Assembly: GCA_030159075.1 (NCBI GenBank)
Contig: BROG01000076.1
Location: 1,662,820 to 1,726,819, forward strand
DNA: 64,000 nt
Reading direction: 5' to 3'
DNA from: Atrina japonica
Lineage: Eukaryota; Mollusca; Bivalvia; Pterioida; Pinnidae
The first letter of the stretch is position 1, and each line of letters starts with the position of its first letter. A model generated the notes under the pieces. The model had not been told where the DNA came from. It did no database searches and saw nothing but the letters and a program-made list of their open reading frames with translations. The position numbers and the translations under genes are program-made. Positions 35,192 to 44,939 of this stretch are shown piece by piece.

Positions 35192-35197
35192 AATAAA
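35192..35197 (+). promoter_or_regulatory. Poly(A) signal, copy 1
   Basis: AATAAA about 138 nt after the stop codon. The same hexamer is at the equivalent place in copy 2 (41204-41209, minus). Confidence 0.6.
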
Positions 35198-36276
35198 TAA
35201 TCACAACAATTTTTACAGTTTTATGAATCTGAATCATAATTTGGAAATTAAAACAGTCCCCGAAGAATTACCACTACCCCCACCCCCAAAAAAGAAAAGA
35301 TACATCGTTATGTTTGATTAGCGAGAATATTTATAATAGAACGGTAAAGTTTATTTGTCAAGTAAATACAGTCATGAATAATATACGCAATACATGTAGT
35401 AAAAATTATTCCGTCTCATAGTTCCATCATTTAAAAACTTTTTTACATGTATCTAGGCTGAATTTCTGCCCTTTAAAATTGGGACAGAAATATGGCCTTC
35501 ACATGTAAAAAGTACGAACACAAAGTGCTAGTAGACTTAACACGAGAATAAATTACAAATGTATATTAAATGTAACATAATACCCAAGTGAGTTTTGCAA
35601 AAATAGAGCAAAACAAATGTTCAAGACGATCGTTTCTGTTAGTAAGACTATATCAGCAATCTCTCACACAGAGTTGTCGGTCCAAATCGAGGAATCTCCC
35701 AATCAAGGGGTGCAAAGACCGACAACTATGTGTTGAGATTGCAGTTGAGTTGGAAATGAAACTAGTGTCCAATGTACAACATCGCTCGCCTGAACTATGT
35801 TGGTATCTTACAAGTATCGGAATCTCAAATTTACAAATTAATTTAACACTCTTTGGAAGTGGAGTAGACTTTAATATGAATGAAAATGACAAAGCTGGGA
35901 AAGATGTCAAAAACAAGTCAAAAGTTAATTTTCCAATTTATTCCAAAAACAGGAAATTGAATGATGCATCCACGTAAATCACTTTTTCGATCCATCCAGC
36001 AGTTCTAGAGAAAAAATTCTTTCCTTTAACCTCAGCGGTTTTTGAAGAACAAGTGTGTAAAAAAAATGTCCCCTCCTTTTTTTGCAGTTTTAGAAATTCA
36101 TAAAAAATGAAATTTCAGAAATTTCTTTCAGGTAAACATCTAACTAATTACATGTAAAACACTTTAAATGAATGCATCATGATGAATATATGAGGATAAA
36201 TAAAAGAAATGTAAAAATGAATGGAAATGACACATCGAAATTTATTTTACGATTTCTACGAAATTAACAAACTTGT

Positions 36277-36280
<4 letters not shown>

Positions 36281-36310
<30 letters not shown>
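36281..36310 (+). repeat. (TA)n microsatellite
   Basis: About 30 bp of TA repeats. Just to the right (36331-36415) is a segment, with phrases like GTAACCCCTGGGG, that matches in reverse part of the repeat at 58.2 kb. Confidence 0.85.
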
Positions 36311-36313
<3 letters not shown>

Positions 36314-36419
36314 CATTCAGAGACAATTATGCAGCGGTTCTGGAGAAGCAGATATCTAAAGAGGGGTAACCCCTGGGGCCTCCTTTGCCCCACCCTAGAT
36401 CCACCCCTGCCGGTCTGGC

Positions 36420-38150
36420 ACTGTTCGTTTACATGTTAAGGCTACATTTATGTACAGATTTGCATAATTTCGAGTCTATGTGGTTTAAATATATCCTAAT
36501 AGAAGCTACATTTATTTAATTCACATGGATATCGAGTCAGCTCAACCAAATCTTAAGTGCTTTCTAGAAACTCGGGATATTTTCGAAAAAAACCAATACA
36601 AGTTCAAGTTCAGTTTATTTCTCCCAAACCAATGGTATAAAGAAAATACAACATACATATTTACGGTACATATCACTGTGTTACATGGCAAGGTACATGT
36701 AGTATTATAGGAAAGTAGTATTATTAAATGTATAATATAGACGTGTGCAGAAGGAAGAAAAAGAGAAAGAAAAAAATACTTTAATCACTACTCCAACTGT
36801 GTTGCAATAAATAATGATATGAAAAAATATTATATTATAAGTTTGGTTCGTCGGAGAACAAACTCTGTCATTAATACTATTAATTAATGAAACTAAGTTT
36901 CTACTCTGAAAAAGTAATTTTTAAAATTTGAAAACAATTACGTTGTATAGGTAAAATACATATAAAATATATTTGACTGAAAGTTTATTTTCAGTGGCAC
37001 CGGATTTCAACTTCGCGGTTACAACGGGTTACTTTTGGCAAGCTAATTCTAATGGTTTTATAATTTTAGCTACAATGCATGGTCCTGTTGGTAAATGTGA
37101 GAAAAAACTGTTTAAAACTTGTATCGCTGGTAAAACTGAGAGAAAATAGAAAGTTTAATTACAACAAAATGTTAAAAAGCTTAGTAAAAGTTTTTTTAAA
37201 AAAAGAAAACTAAAAATCCCGCCGTATAACAAAAAAAAAATTAAATAAAACATAACTAAACCTATAAACCTAATTTTTTTAATATATCTCCCATTTAAAT
37301 TCTAAACTTTTCAAGATATTCATTTTACAGTGGTTACTTCTTAGACGGATTTAGCAACACAATTAGATTTATTAGTTGGCCTTGTATGATACCGTCTCTT
37401 ATTTCGGAAATAATAAATGACACAAGTAAAAATTTCCGACAACTCCGTTTTACTTTAAACTACAGTTTAAGTTAAAGTGACGCTGTTTAGCTCAATTAAG
37501 TTTTCATGATTTTAAAAACACACACAACATTCTGTAACGGTAAACATTGTAAATAATGATTAAGTTATTTCTCATTTGATGAAAGCGTTTGTAGAAAAAA
37601 CAATTGTTTGAGTACGAACTCACCGTATTTGTATTTTTTTTACAGGAAAATTGCAAATACGAAAAATAATAATGTGTCCTAATCACTCAACCCCAAAGTT
37701 TATATACTCACAAACAATTATATAGTCAAAATGATGAAATAAATGTCGAGTGAATTTGGTGACTTTAGATCCTGATCTCACATATGAATTTCAAGTTTGT
37801 TTTTGCGGAATTGTTGTCTGGTCTTCCATATTATCAGCTGTTTTGTATCAGCGCTTATATATTAAAATCATATTTATATTCATACACATTTCTAGAAAAA
37901 TACCTTCTAGTCATATACTCACTGAAAATGGAAATACATAGTTGAAATTCAAACCGAAACTCAAATCTGTGGCATTTTAAGTACACAGAGTGTTAAAATA
38001 TAGTCCCTATATTTACATCCATTTCTAAAAAGTATTTTCATTTCAAATAGTATTTTTCTATGCTAGCACTAAAATTATGTTAAAAAACACCGATACTTTA
38101 TACTTTATATAAAGAGCAAAGCCATGGAAGATTTATATATTTTGCCAGAA
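36420..38150. other. AT-rich inter-copy DNA, no gene recognised
   Basis: No convincing exon. A short frame after a good acceptor (36990-37149, starting with a VAPDFNFAVTTGYF-like reading) was seen but has no partner exon. 37750-37830 and 46330-46420 share phrases (CCTGATCYCACATMTGAATT and TTGTTGTCTGG), so a dispersed repeat lies here. Confidence 0.4.
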
Positions 38151-38209
38151 TCTGGCAAAAGTCGAGAGTGTTGAGGAGTGTAAGGACCGACAACTCTGTA
38201 AAAGATTGA

Positions 38210-39240
38210 TATTCATAAAAAACCTGACCCACTGATAAAATTTTACCCGAAGGATAGTAAAAATAAATGACCCTATTTTACCCACTGTATAGTCATAAAA
38301 CATGACCTTTTATACCTACTGGATAATCATAGACAAGACACTTTTTTACCAACTGGATAGCCAGAAAAACCTGACAAAATTGTACCCACTGAATAGTCAT
38401 AAAAACCTGACCACAGTTTACTCACTGGATAGTCATACAACCTGACCAAATTTTACTCACTGGCTAGCCAGAAAAACCTGACCAAATTTTACTCACTTGA
38501 TAGCCAGAAAAACCTGACCAAATTTTAAATAGTCATAAAAACCTGACCAAATTTTACCCACTGTATAGGCAGAAACCTGACCAAATTTTACTCACTGGAT
38601 AGCCAGAAAAACCTGACCAAATTTTACCCACTGGATAGTCATAAAAACCTTGCCACATTTTACTCACTGGATAACCAGAAAACCTGACCAAATTTTACTC
38701 ACTGGATAGCCAGAAAAACCTGACCAAATTTTACTCACTGGATAGTCATAAAAACCTGGCCACATTTTACTCACTGGATAACCAGAAAAAAGGCCTGAGT
38801 ATACATGGATACCACAGTTTTCTTATCTCACTGGTTGGTATAGCCAGTAGAAAAACCTGACCAAATTTTACCCACTTGGATAGTCATCAAAAAACCTGGC
38901 AAAGAATTTAATATAATTTCTGACATTTTTAACTCACTGGATAATCAGAAAAATCCTGACAAGAAAAAAACTATTTTGTTGTTTTACTCAAAAGGCTGGA
39001 TAGTCATACAACCTGACCAAATTTTACCCACTGTATAGCCAGAAAAACCTGACCAAATTTTACTCACTGGATATGCATAAACCCTGTTTTACCCACTGAA
39101 TGGAACTTTTTTTTACCAAATAAAAGATTTTGGGACACAGTTTAATTATTTAGGGATTTTTGCTACTGGATAGTAAAAAAAAAAGACCCAATTTTACACA
39201 CTGGATAGTCATAAAGACCAAATTTAAACATATTAGTTAG
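38210..39240 (+). repeat. 36-bp tandem array
   Basis: Degenerate units built on ACTCACTGGATAGCCAGAAA plus AACCTGACCAAATTTT. Units near 38230-38400 use GTCATAAAAACC instead, and inserted sequence interrupts the array around 38790-38830 and 38950-39000. Confidence 0.9.
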
Positions 39241-41159
39241 TGAGTTAGTCCCGCTTCAAAAAGAAAGATTTTTAAAATGTGTAATTAGATGTATGTAAAT
39301 TAGTAAGGATGTGGGACCTTTGGGACTGAATTATCGTTAGTCCATAGGTGGAGGAATGTATGATATGTATAAGCAGGGCAGAGTGTGCTTTCCAACACTT
39401 AATAGACCTAGAAATTTAAAGGCTAAATTTACTGAGTATACATGGATAAAAACTAACAATTTACACGAAAATATTTCTTATCTCCAGGCTGTTGGTAAAC
39501 CTGGAACCAAGAAGCATTGGCTTACGGAATAAAATGAACTGAACTGGTAAACCTGGAACCCAGAAGCATTAAAACGTGTTTTGTAACTGACCAACATAAG
39601 GTAACATAATTACATGTATATTGTTTTTAAAACGTGATTCAAAACAATTTATTGCTCAGATATCGATTTTACGTTGATTATCGACGTTGGTTGTTTGGGG
39701 ATGTTTGCATAATCCATGAGAAAAATGCTAGGTGATCAAGGGTATGCTCCCTGGGATTTTTTTTTATTTCATAAGACGTGAGGGGTAATTTTGGAGCTTC
39801 TATACACTAAATTATGAGCAGTTTCTCCATCAAAGGTATCAGATTGACAAAACTGATAGATACAAAACGAAAAGATATAAAATCCAAAAGATATACACCA
39901 TATATGATACGAATGCAGGGGGCTTATTTGAGGTACGCTATTCTGGATATTTTTATTATTATTCTTTAAAGCAATGCTAAATCATTTTGAAGCTTTCAGC
40001 TAAACTAATTCATGCTTATCCTTATGTATAAAATGGATAATGGATTGGACAACTAGAGACTAGAGCAGACCTAAGCTAAATGGTAGATGGGTCGGCAGCA
40101 TGCTCCCAAGTTCGGAATTTTACAAGAAATTAAACATGCAGGGAAATTTTTAATTTTACAAGTTCATTTTAGAGGCAATTTTGTAGCTATCTATATACGA
40201 CATTAGGGGATGTTTGCCTTTTCAAAATTGTCACATTAAACAAAATGATTTTAATTCCTTCCCGGGCGAATTCCAGAGTTCTGAGCATTTCGGAATTTCC
40301 AGCCCAAAGGAGCCATTTTCTAGATTTCAGACATCAAAAACAAGTTTTTCTGTTCTGAGGGTAGACAAAAAACAATCAGTTTATCACATTCCCACTTGTT
40401 CATTTACCAGGGGTTTAACTAAAAAGTGGGAATATGAGTTTGTCAGTTTTTCGCTTCTAAACACGAAGGCTAACACTAAATTCTTACATCTTGAGAATAT
40501 CCCTCATTTATCGTTTAACTAAGACCAAGATTAAAGGTTCCTTACAGACCTGTCAGACAGGGTTCAAAACAGTGTACTTTTCGAAAGGACAAGATTCTTA
40601 ATTCTTGACCTCTCACCGTTTTGCCACAATATAATGACATTTTTTTCCTGATTAGATATCGAATTTTCGTTAATTATTTCGTTACAGGACGGTAATGTTT
40701 AATTTAATTTCAAAATAAATTTCCAATCACTTCTTTTGATAAAAAACATTTCAATGGAGTTAATCTGGATCCACCAATTAAGAACTCGAATTTTTCAAAT
40801 TAATATCTTAAAATTTCGAAATCTCGCGATGATATTTTTCACAGATGGCAGCAATATGCTTCCGTGAGAAACAAAGGTTTTGTTATAATCTCTTTCTAAA
40901 TTAATGGCTGTATCCATGAGGTTGACCCAAGAAATAATTTTGTTTTGTGTTATTTAGTCACCAGCTATATATCGTGACACGAGACTTCATCCGAAAGAAC
41001 CACTTCCCAAAACAGACCGAGTTCTTGCATTAAAACGATTTTCAGCAAAATTTTGAAGTGTTTAACTCCAGACTCTGAAATTTTATTCAAAAGTTTTGCT
41101 GTCGTTTGTGTATGTGTAATTCTTGACGACTGATGCATAACACAAACGGGTGCTTCCAT
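39241..41159. other. Inter-copy DNA, no gene recognised
   Basis: Holds a 102-aa frame at 40214-40522 (+) and a 64-aa frame at 40965-41159 (-); neither has splice context, a family signature or a counterpart beside copy 1. A phrase, CTGAGTATACATGGAT, occurs both here (39430) and within the 36-bp array (38795). Confidence 0.4.
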
Positions 41160-41203
41160 ATTATGATTTATAAAACTGTAAAAACAAACAAATGTTGTGA
41201 GTA

Positions 41204-41209
41204 TTTATT
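41204..41209 (-). promoter_or_regulatory. Poly(A) signal, copy 2
   Basis: AATAAA on the minus strand, at the place equivalent to 35192-35197 of copy 1. Confidence 0.6.
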
Positions 41210-41344
41210 ACATTAACAAACAAATATAAACAACAATTGAAATAGCACCATTATGTTAACAATAACTTAATATATAGTTCTCTCTTGTTTAGCACTTTGT
41301 ATATATGTTCACTGTTTTGTATAATAATGACAAATTTTGATATA

Positions 41345-43030
41345 TTAAGATCCTCTACACATGGATTCAGAACTAAACACAGTATGTGTGTCATCAAGAA
41401 ATCCATCTGAACACACAGAATCTACACAAATACGCTTGTATGGAACATCATCAATGTCAGAAAAATACGAACACTTTCGCTTCCTGGATCCTACGTTCGA
41501 ATAACATGGAAAAGCACTCATATCCACATAACTATGCAACACTTCTTCCAACAGAAAGGCGAGTTCATAGGGAGGTAACTCCGGTGTTGTTGGTTCTATT
41601 GAATCATCCTCATCTATTAATTCATCAGTTTCCTCCTCGAGTTCGTTAAGAAAATCATCTATACAATTCAACACTGGAATGTCGGGTACATCTGATTCAT
41701 CGTTGGTACATGAATCTGTAAAAGAGCAAAATAATACACATTAATTTCTTCTCATAAATGTTTATACTAGGATGAAGTTTTATATCTGGTACAGTTATAA
41801 CAAATTGTATTTTAGATGCAACACATCTAATATATGCAATATTTTGAATAATTAATTCCATGGTTGTAAAAAGTACAAATTATTTATGAAATCTGCCTCT
41901 CAGTTTAGATAGGAACTATGTATAATGAGAGAGAGAAGTTGGCAAATTTTTAAATATTACAAAAACAACGAGTAATGAGGTGATTACAGGCAAATTCTTA
42001 GTATAAAAGTATTGGAGTAACGGTACTACATGGAATCAGGAGAGGTAAAATGTTTTACCTGTACAAACAAAACTGGGAAGATTTCCTTTTGCACCCCCTA
42101 AAATATTACCCAAAATATTAAAAAATGCGGAAAACATTGAAGATAATAAATCTGTTTGGAATTTTTTCGAATTACATTAAAGAAATATATCCAGAATACA
42201 TTCAATAATGTTTTGGGCAATAATTGAGTGGAGGGTGCAAATCGAAGTCTTACCAGACGAATGCATCAGATTTCAGTGTAATTTAAATTATGATAAAGAT
42301 ATGTAAATTAAAAAACAACAACATATTGTTAATATTACCATCGATATGCAACGTGTTACTGATTTTACATGTTAAAATGATGTTAGTGCTTTATATATCG
42401 CTGGTAATATATAAATGTCATATTAGATTTATTTTAAGTTGTTCAGAGATTTATAACAAAGAAATACAATAAAGATTGTAACTCGTTTTAACAATTCAAC
42501 TACATCGAAATACAACAATAAATAGATCTTTCTATTAATCATATATTATTTATTAGCGTATTTCTCGAATATCTGTGAATGGAATAGAAATAACTAATTT
42601 TTTCAATTTAATTTTATTATCTACGTGTTTAAAATTATGCGATAAACAAAAACCTAAATCTATATTAAAATAGGATTTGTTGTATGTTTCGCAATACATT
42701 TCTGACAGTGTAAAGATTTAAGTTGAATTCAAGTAAAATGGAATTTAAAAATGAATAAATCATCTTGATGTTCGTTAGTATATGATTTTCGTATTACTCG
42801 AGAACGAAATAAGTCAAAAAGCTATTACTTCGACACTTACCTATCAATTCGTAGAGATCAACATCAGCAGTATTACAGGTGAAACATCCACATGTTCGTT
42901 CACTGTGGATCAACAACTTGGGCTCCATTGCGCGGCGAGGATCATCAATACCAGGAAATAGCCTGCTGTCTAGCTTGTATTCTATGTCAGTGTTCACAAA
43001 GAGAGGTTCATATACGCTAGGAGAAGACAT
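41345..43030 (-). CDS. Unknown two-exon nuclear-type protein, copy 2
   Basis: Exons 42841-43030 and 41345-41715 on the minus strand give 186 aa, with the same splice sites and phase as copy 1. Exon 1 differs from copy 1 at only two residues (A15D, E19K). Exon 2 differs more and has two extra acidic residues in IDEDDSIEP. The cysteine cluster CGCFTC, the acidic stretch, the LLEEVLHSYVDM segment, RKRK and the C-terminal SYFSDIDDVPYKRIC block are all retained. No frameshift or stop is present, so both copies look functional. It is convergent with copy 1 across about 6 kb. As for copy 1, the family is not recognised and a nuclear regulatory role is only inferred from composition. Confidence 0.8.
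42389..42403. repeat. Half copy of the palindromic micro-element
   Basis: CTTTATATATCGCTG, one arm of the element at 43285-43314, inside the intron of copy 2. No second arm is adjacent. Confidence 0.45.
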
Positions 43031-43059
43031 GCTGTTGGTATTTGTTGTTGATCACGACT

Positions 43060-43091
43060 GAATGACCAGGTCATACGATGGAGCTTATATA
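43060..43091 (-). promoter_or_regulatory. TATA box and palindrome (copy 2)
   Basis: TATATAA on the minus strand (43085-43091), then the palindrome at 43060-43076. Here it is GTATGACCTGGTCATTC, one change from perfect symmetry. Spacing to TATA and ATG is as in copy 1. Confidence 0.6.
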
Positions 43092-43126
43092 GAGCATGGT
43101 CAAATTTACTCAAATTATCACTTCCC

Positions 43127-43167
43127 CATTGTTTTACATCAACAATGCTCGAGTTTGTGTAACAATG
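43127..43167 (-). promoter_or_regulatory. Cluster of three SOX-type motifs (copy 2)
   Basis: Plus-strand CATTGTT at 43127-43133 and AACAATG at 43141-43147 and 43161-43167 are the inverted equivalents of the three motifs upstream of copy 1, with identical spacing. Confidence 0.5.
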
Positions 43168-43284
43168 TTGACGAGACCCTCATAATTTGGCGCACGGCGT
43201 CTTCGGTCTTGTGTCCAAGGACGTGAGAAAGAGGGCTACTCATGTTTTTATCGGTAATTAAGTAATTATCACACCTGATTAAAG

Positions 43285-43314
43285 CAGCGATTTATAAAGC
43301 TTTATATATCGCTG
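43285..43314. mobile_element. 30-bp palindromic micro-element with empty site
   Basis: CAGCGATTTATAAAG then CTTTATATATCGCTG form a near-perfect palindrome flanked by 7-bp direct repeats ATTAAAG (43278-43284 and 43315-43321). The paralogous arm at about 33555-33575 has a single ATTAAAG and no palindrome, that is an empty site. Confidence 0.75.
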
Positions 43315-43837
43315 ATTAAAGAGATGTGTAAAATGACCAGCAAACGAAATCAGATAATTACTGCAGGCAAATAGCTGAGATGAAACATTTTGTGAGCACG
43401 TGTCAATATACCTGTTTGTTTACAAAAAGAAAGAAAACCAAGAACATTCCTCAACCTTACCTTTGTTTTAAAATTTTTAATTGAAAAGTTAATTAATTAA
43501 ATCACTAAAAAATATTAAACTAATGCAAATTTTTATTTCTTTTAGAATTGTATTGTCTACTCTGTAATGATTGAATAAAGTAAATAATGATATTTTCAAC
43601 GACAAATATGTAGGCTTAATGGAGGCATGAAAACTTTAAAGGTAGTAAATAGTACATCCTTTGCTAGAAATAAACCAACAAAGAAAAAAAAAACAAAAAA
43701 AAAAACAATCAAAACAAACAAACAAAACCAAAAAGACGAAACAGAACAAACAAGGAATGGGTATGTAATCGAAAATATCATGAACAATAAATCAGACATT
43801 TAAAAAAATTCTTAGATCATAAAAATATGTGTTGTGA

Positions 43838-43905
43838 GCACATGTCAGTATACACTTTTGTTAACAAAAGAAAGAAAATAAAATATTCCTGAATGTGAAC
43901 ATTTG
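43838..43905 (+). repeat. Extra partial copy of the right-arm outer edge
   Basis: GTGAGCACATGTCAGTATAC and AACAAAAGAAAGAAAAT repeat the outer edge of the right arm (43393-43450) in direct orientation, about 445 bp away. An A-rich AAAC/AAAAAC stretch lies between (43680-43745). Confidence 0.65.
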
Positions 43906-44122
43906 TTCTGTAACATAAATTGTCATTTTTGTATTTCACCCCTATTTCTCAAAAACTGTGTATAAAATTTATTTTTGCAGGTGTATACCATAGATGTGTA
44001 TGGAAATCTATTTGTATCTGTAAAAATGATTAATTTTGGGAAACCTTTCTCCCCCCCCAAAAAAACGCCCTTTTTAACTCCACCAAAATATTAACCTGAT
44101 AATATTACACCTTGAAAATTTT

Positions 44123-44141
44123 GAGAGAGAGAGAGAGAGAG

Positions 44142-44218
<77 letters not shown>
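44123..44218 (+). repeat. (GA)n microsatellite
   Basis: GA repeats with one AAAA interruption, about 700 bp outside the right arm of the duplication. Confidence 0.98.
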
Positions 44219-44219
<1 letters not shown>

Positions 44220-44449
44220 AACACGCGCCTGAAAAATAAAGTTAAACTTTTATGAACGAAAAACGTTTTTCTGGTTGAGAAATGAAAAAAACAAAACAAA
44301 ACAAAACGGGAAAGAATACGAATAAATGCGTTACTAAAGATAGCGATGATAATTTTTTACTATTATATCTATGAATTAAGTTAAATTTAAAGTTTTATCC
44401 AGTTAAATGAGGCGGAAAATTTGGACAAAAGATATTCTTTTATTTTGTG

Positions 44450-44676
44450 CATAGGCGTCGGAAGCAAATTGAAAGTGGGGGGGCTAAACCAACTTAAAAC
44501 ACACACACGCCAGAAGTGAGGGGCTAAACCAACTTAAAACACACACACGCCAGAAACGTCTTGGGGTTTAAGCCCCAATTTTCAACACCTATGCCTATCT
44601 TTGCAAAAAAGTGGGGGGGGGGGGGGGCTAAGGCTACCCCCCCCCCCCCCCTAGCCCCCCGGCTCCGACGCCTATG
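44450..44676. mobile_element. MITE with CATAGGCGTCGGA ends
   Basis: The left end CATAGGCGTCGGA and right end TCCGACGCCTATG are perfect 13-bp inverted repeats. Long G and C runs lie inside, and a 40-bp unit (GGGCTAAACCAACTTAAAAC...) is duplicated at 44481 and 44521. Confidence 0.8.
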
Positions 44677-44857
44677 TTGTGTATAAATTTTTATATGATT
44701 TTCGGTCTTAAACTTCATCTAAGCTCTGACCACAGTTTGGTAATTTGTTAGGAACTTTCCAACTTTTTATAGAAAAATGAAACCATAATTCCAATTTTAC
44801 GAGTATCGGATTTCGAGTTAACGAATTCCAAATATCAGGTTATATAATATAAGTGAA

Positions 44858-44923
44858 GCCCGCGTAGCTCAGTCGGTAGAACATCAGACTTTTAATCTGA
44901 GGGTTCGAGTCCCAACGTGGGCG
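44858..44923 (+). pseudogene. tRNA-Lys(UUU)-like sequence with internal deletion
   Basis: The acceptor stem GCCCGCG/CGTGGGC closes and the anticodon arm TCAGA-CTTTTAA-TCTGA is perfect, giving anticodon TTT. The length is 66 nt rather than about 73. The variable loop and part of the T stem are missing, leaving GGG-TTCGAGT-CCC, consistent with a deletion between GGG repeats. The D stem (GCTC/GAAC) has one mismatch. B-box sequence and a downstream T run remain. More likely a pseudogene or SINE ancestor than a working tRNA. Confidence 0.65.
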
Positions 44924-44939
44924 GTTCTATTTTTGTTGA

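Larger units (their letters stand above)
33424..35240 (+). repeat. Left arm of large inverted duplication
   Basis: Promoter, both exons, intron ends, 3' UTR and flank of the unknown two-exon gene are repeated in reverse at 41160-43445. Homology begins near GTAAACAAACAAGTATATTG (33448) and ends near the ACAGTTTTATGAATC-type phrase (35214-35230). Confidence 0.9.
35662..38201. mobile_element. Possible TIR-bounded element between the gene copies
   Basis: ACAGAGTTGTCGGTCC near 35668 is the reverse complement of GGACCGACAACTCTGT near 38186. A second inverted copy at 35709-35720 (GACCGACAACTATGTG) also forms a local hairpin with the first. A frame of 129 aa (35588-35977) overlaps the left end but is unlike any known protein and has an antisense frame over it. 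No transposase was recognised, and the call rests on the termini only. Confidence 0.35.
41160..43445 (-). repeat. Right arm of large inverted duplication
   Basis: Reverse-oriented counterpart of 33424-35240. It is longer mainly because its intron is larger (1125 against 696 bp) and because of a 37-bp insertion upstream of the promoter. Confidence 0.9.

Noticed and set aside
35588..35977. 129-aa frame beyond copy 1
   Set aside because: An antisense frame covers the same DNA, it overlaps candidate transposon ends, is absent beside copy 2 and shows no family signature.
36990..37149. Open frame after a good splice acceptor
   Set aside because: No partner exon on either side and no family resemblance; kept only as a note.
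40214..40522. 102-aa frame in the inter-copy spacer
   Set aside because: No splice signals, no recognisable motif and no codon bias that I could see; it lies in AT-rich non-coding DNA.
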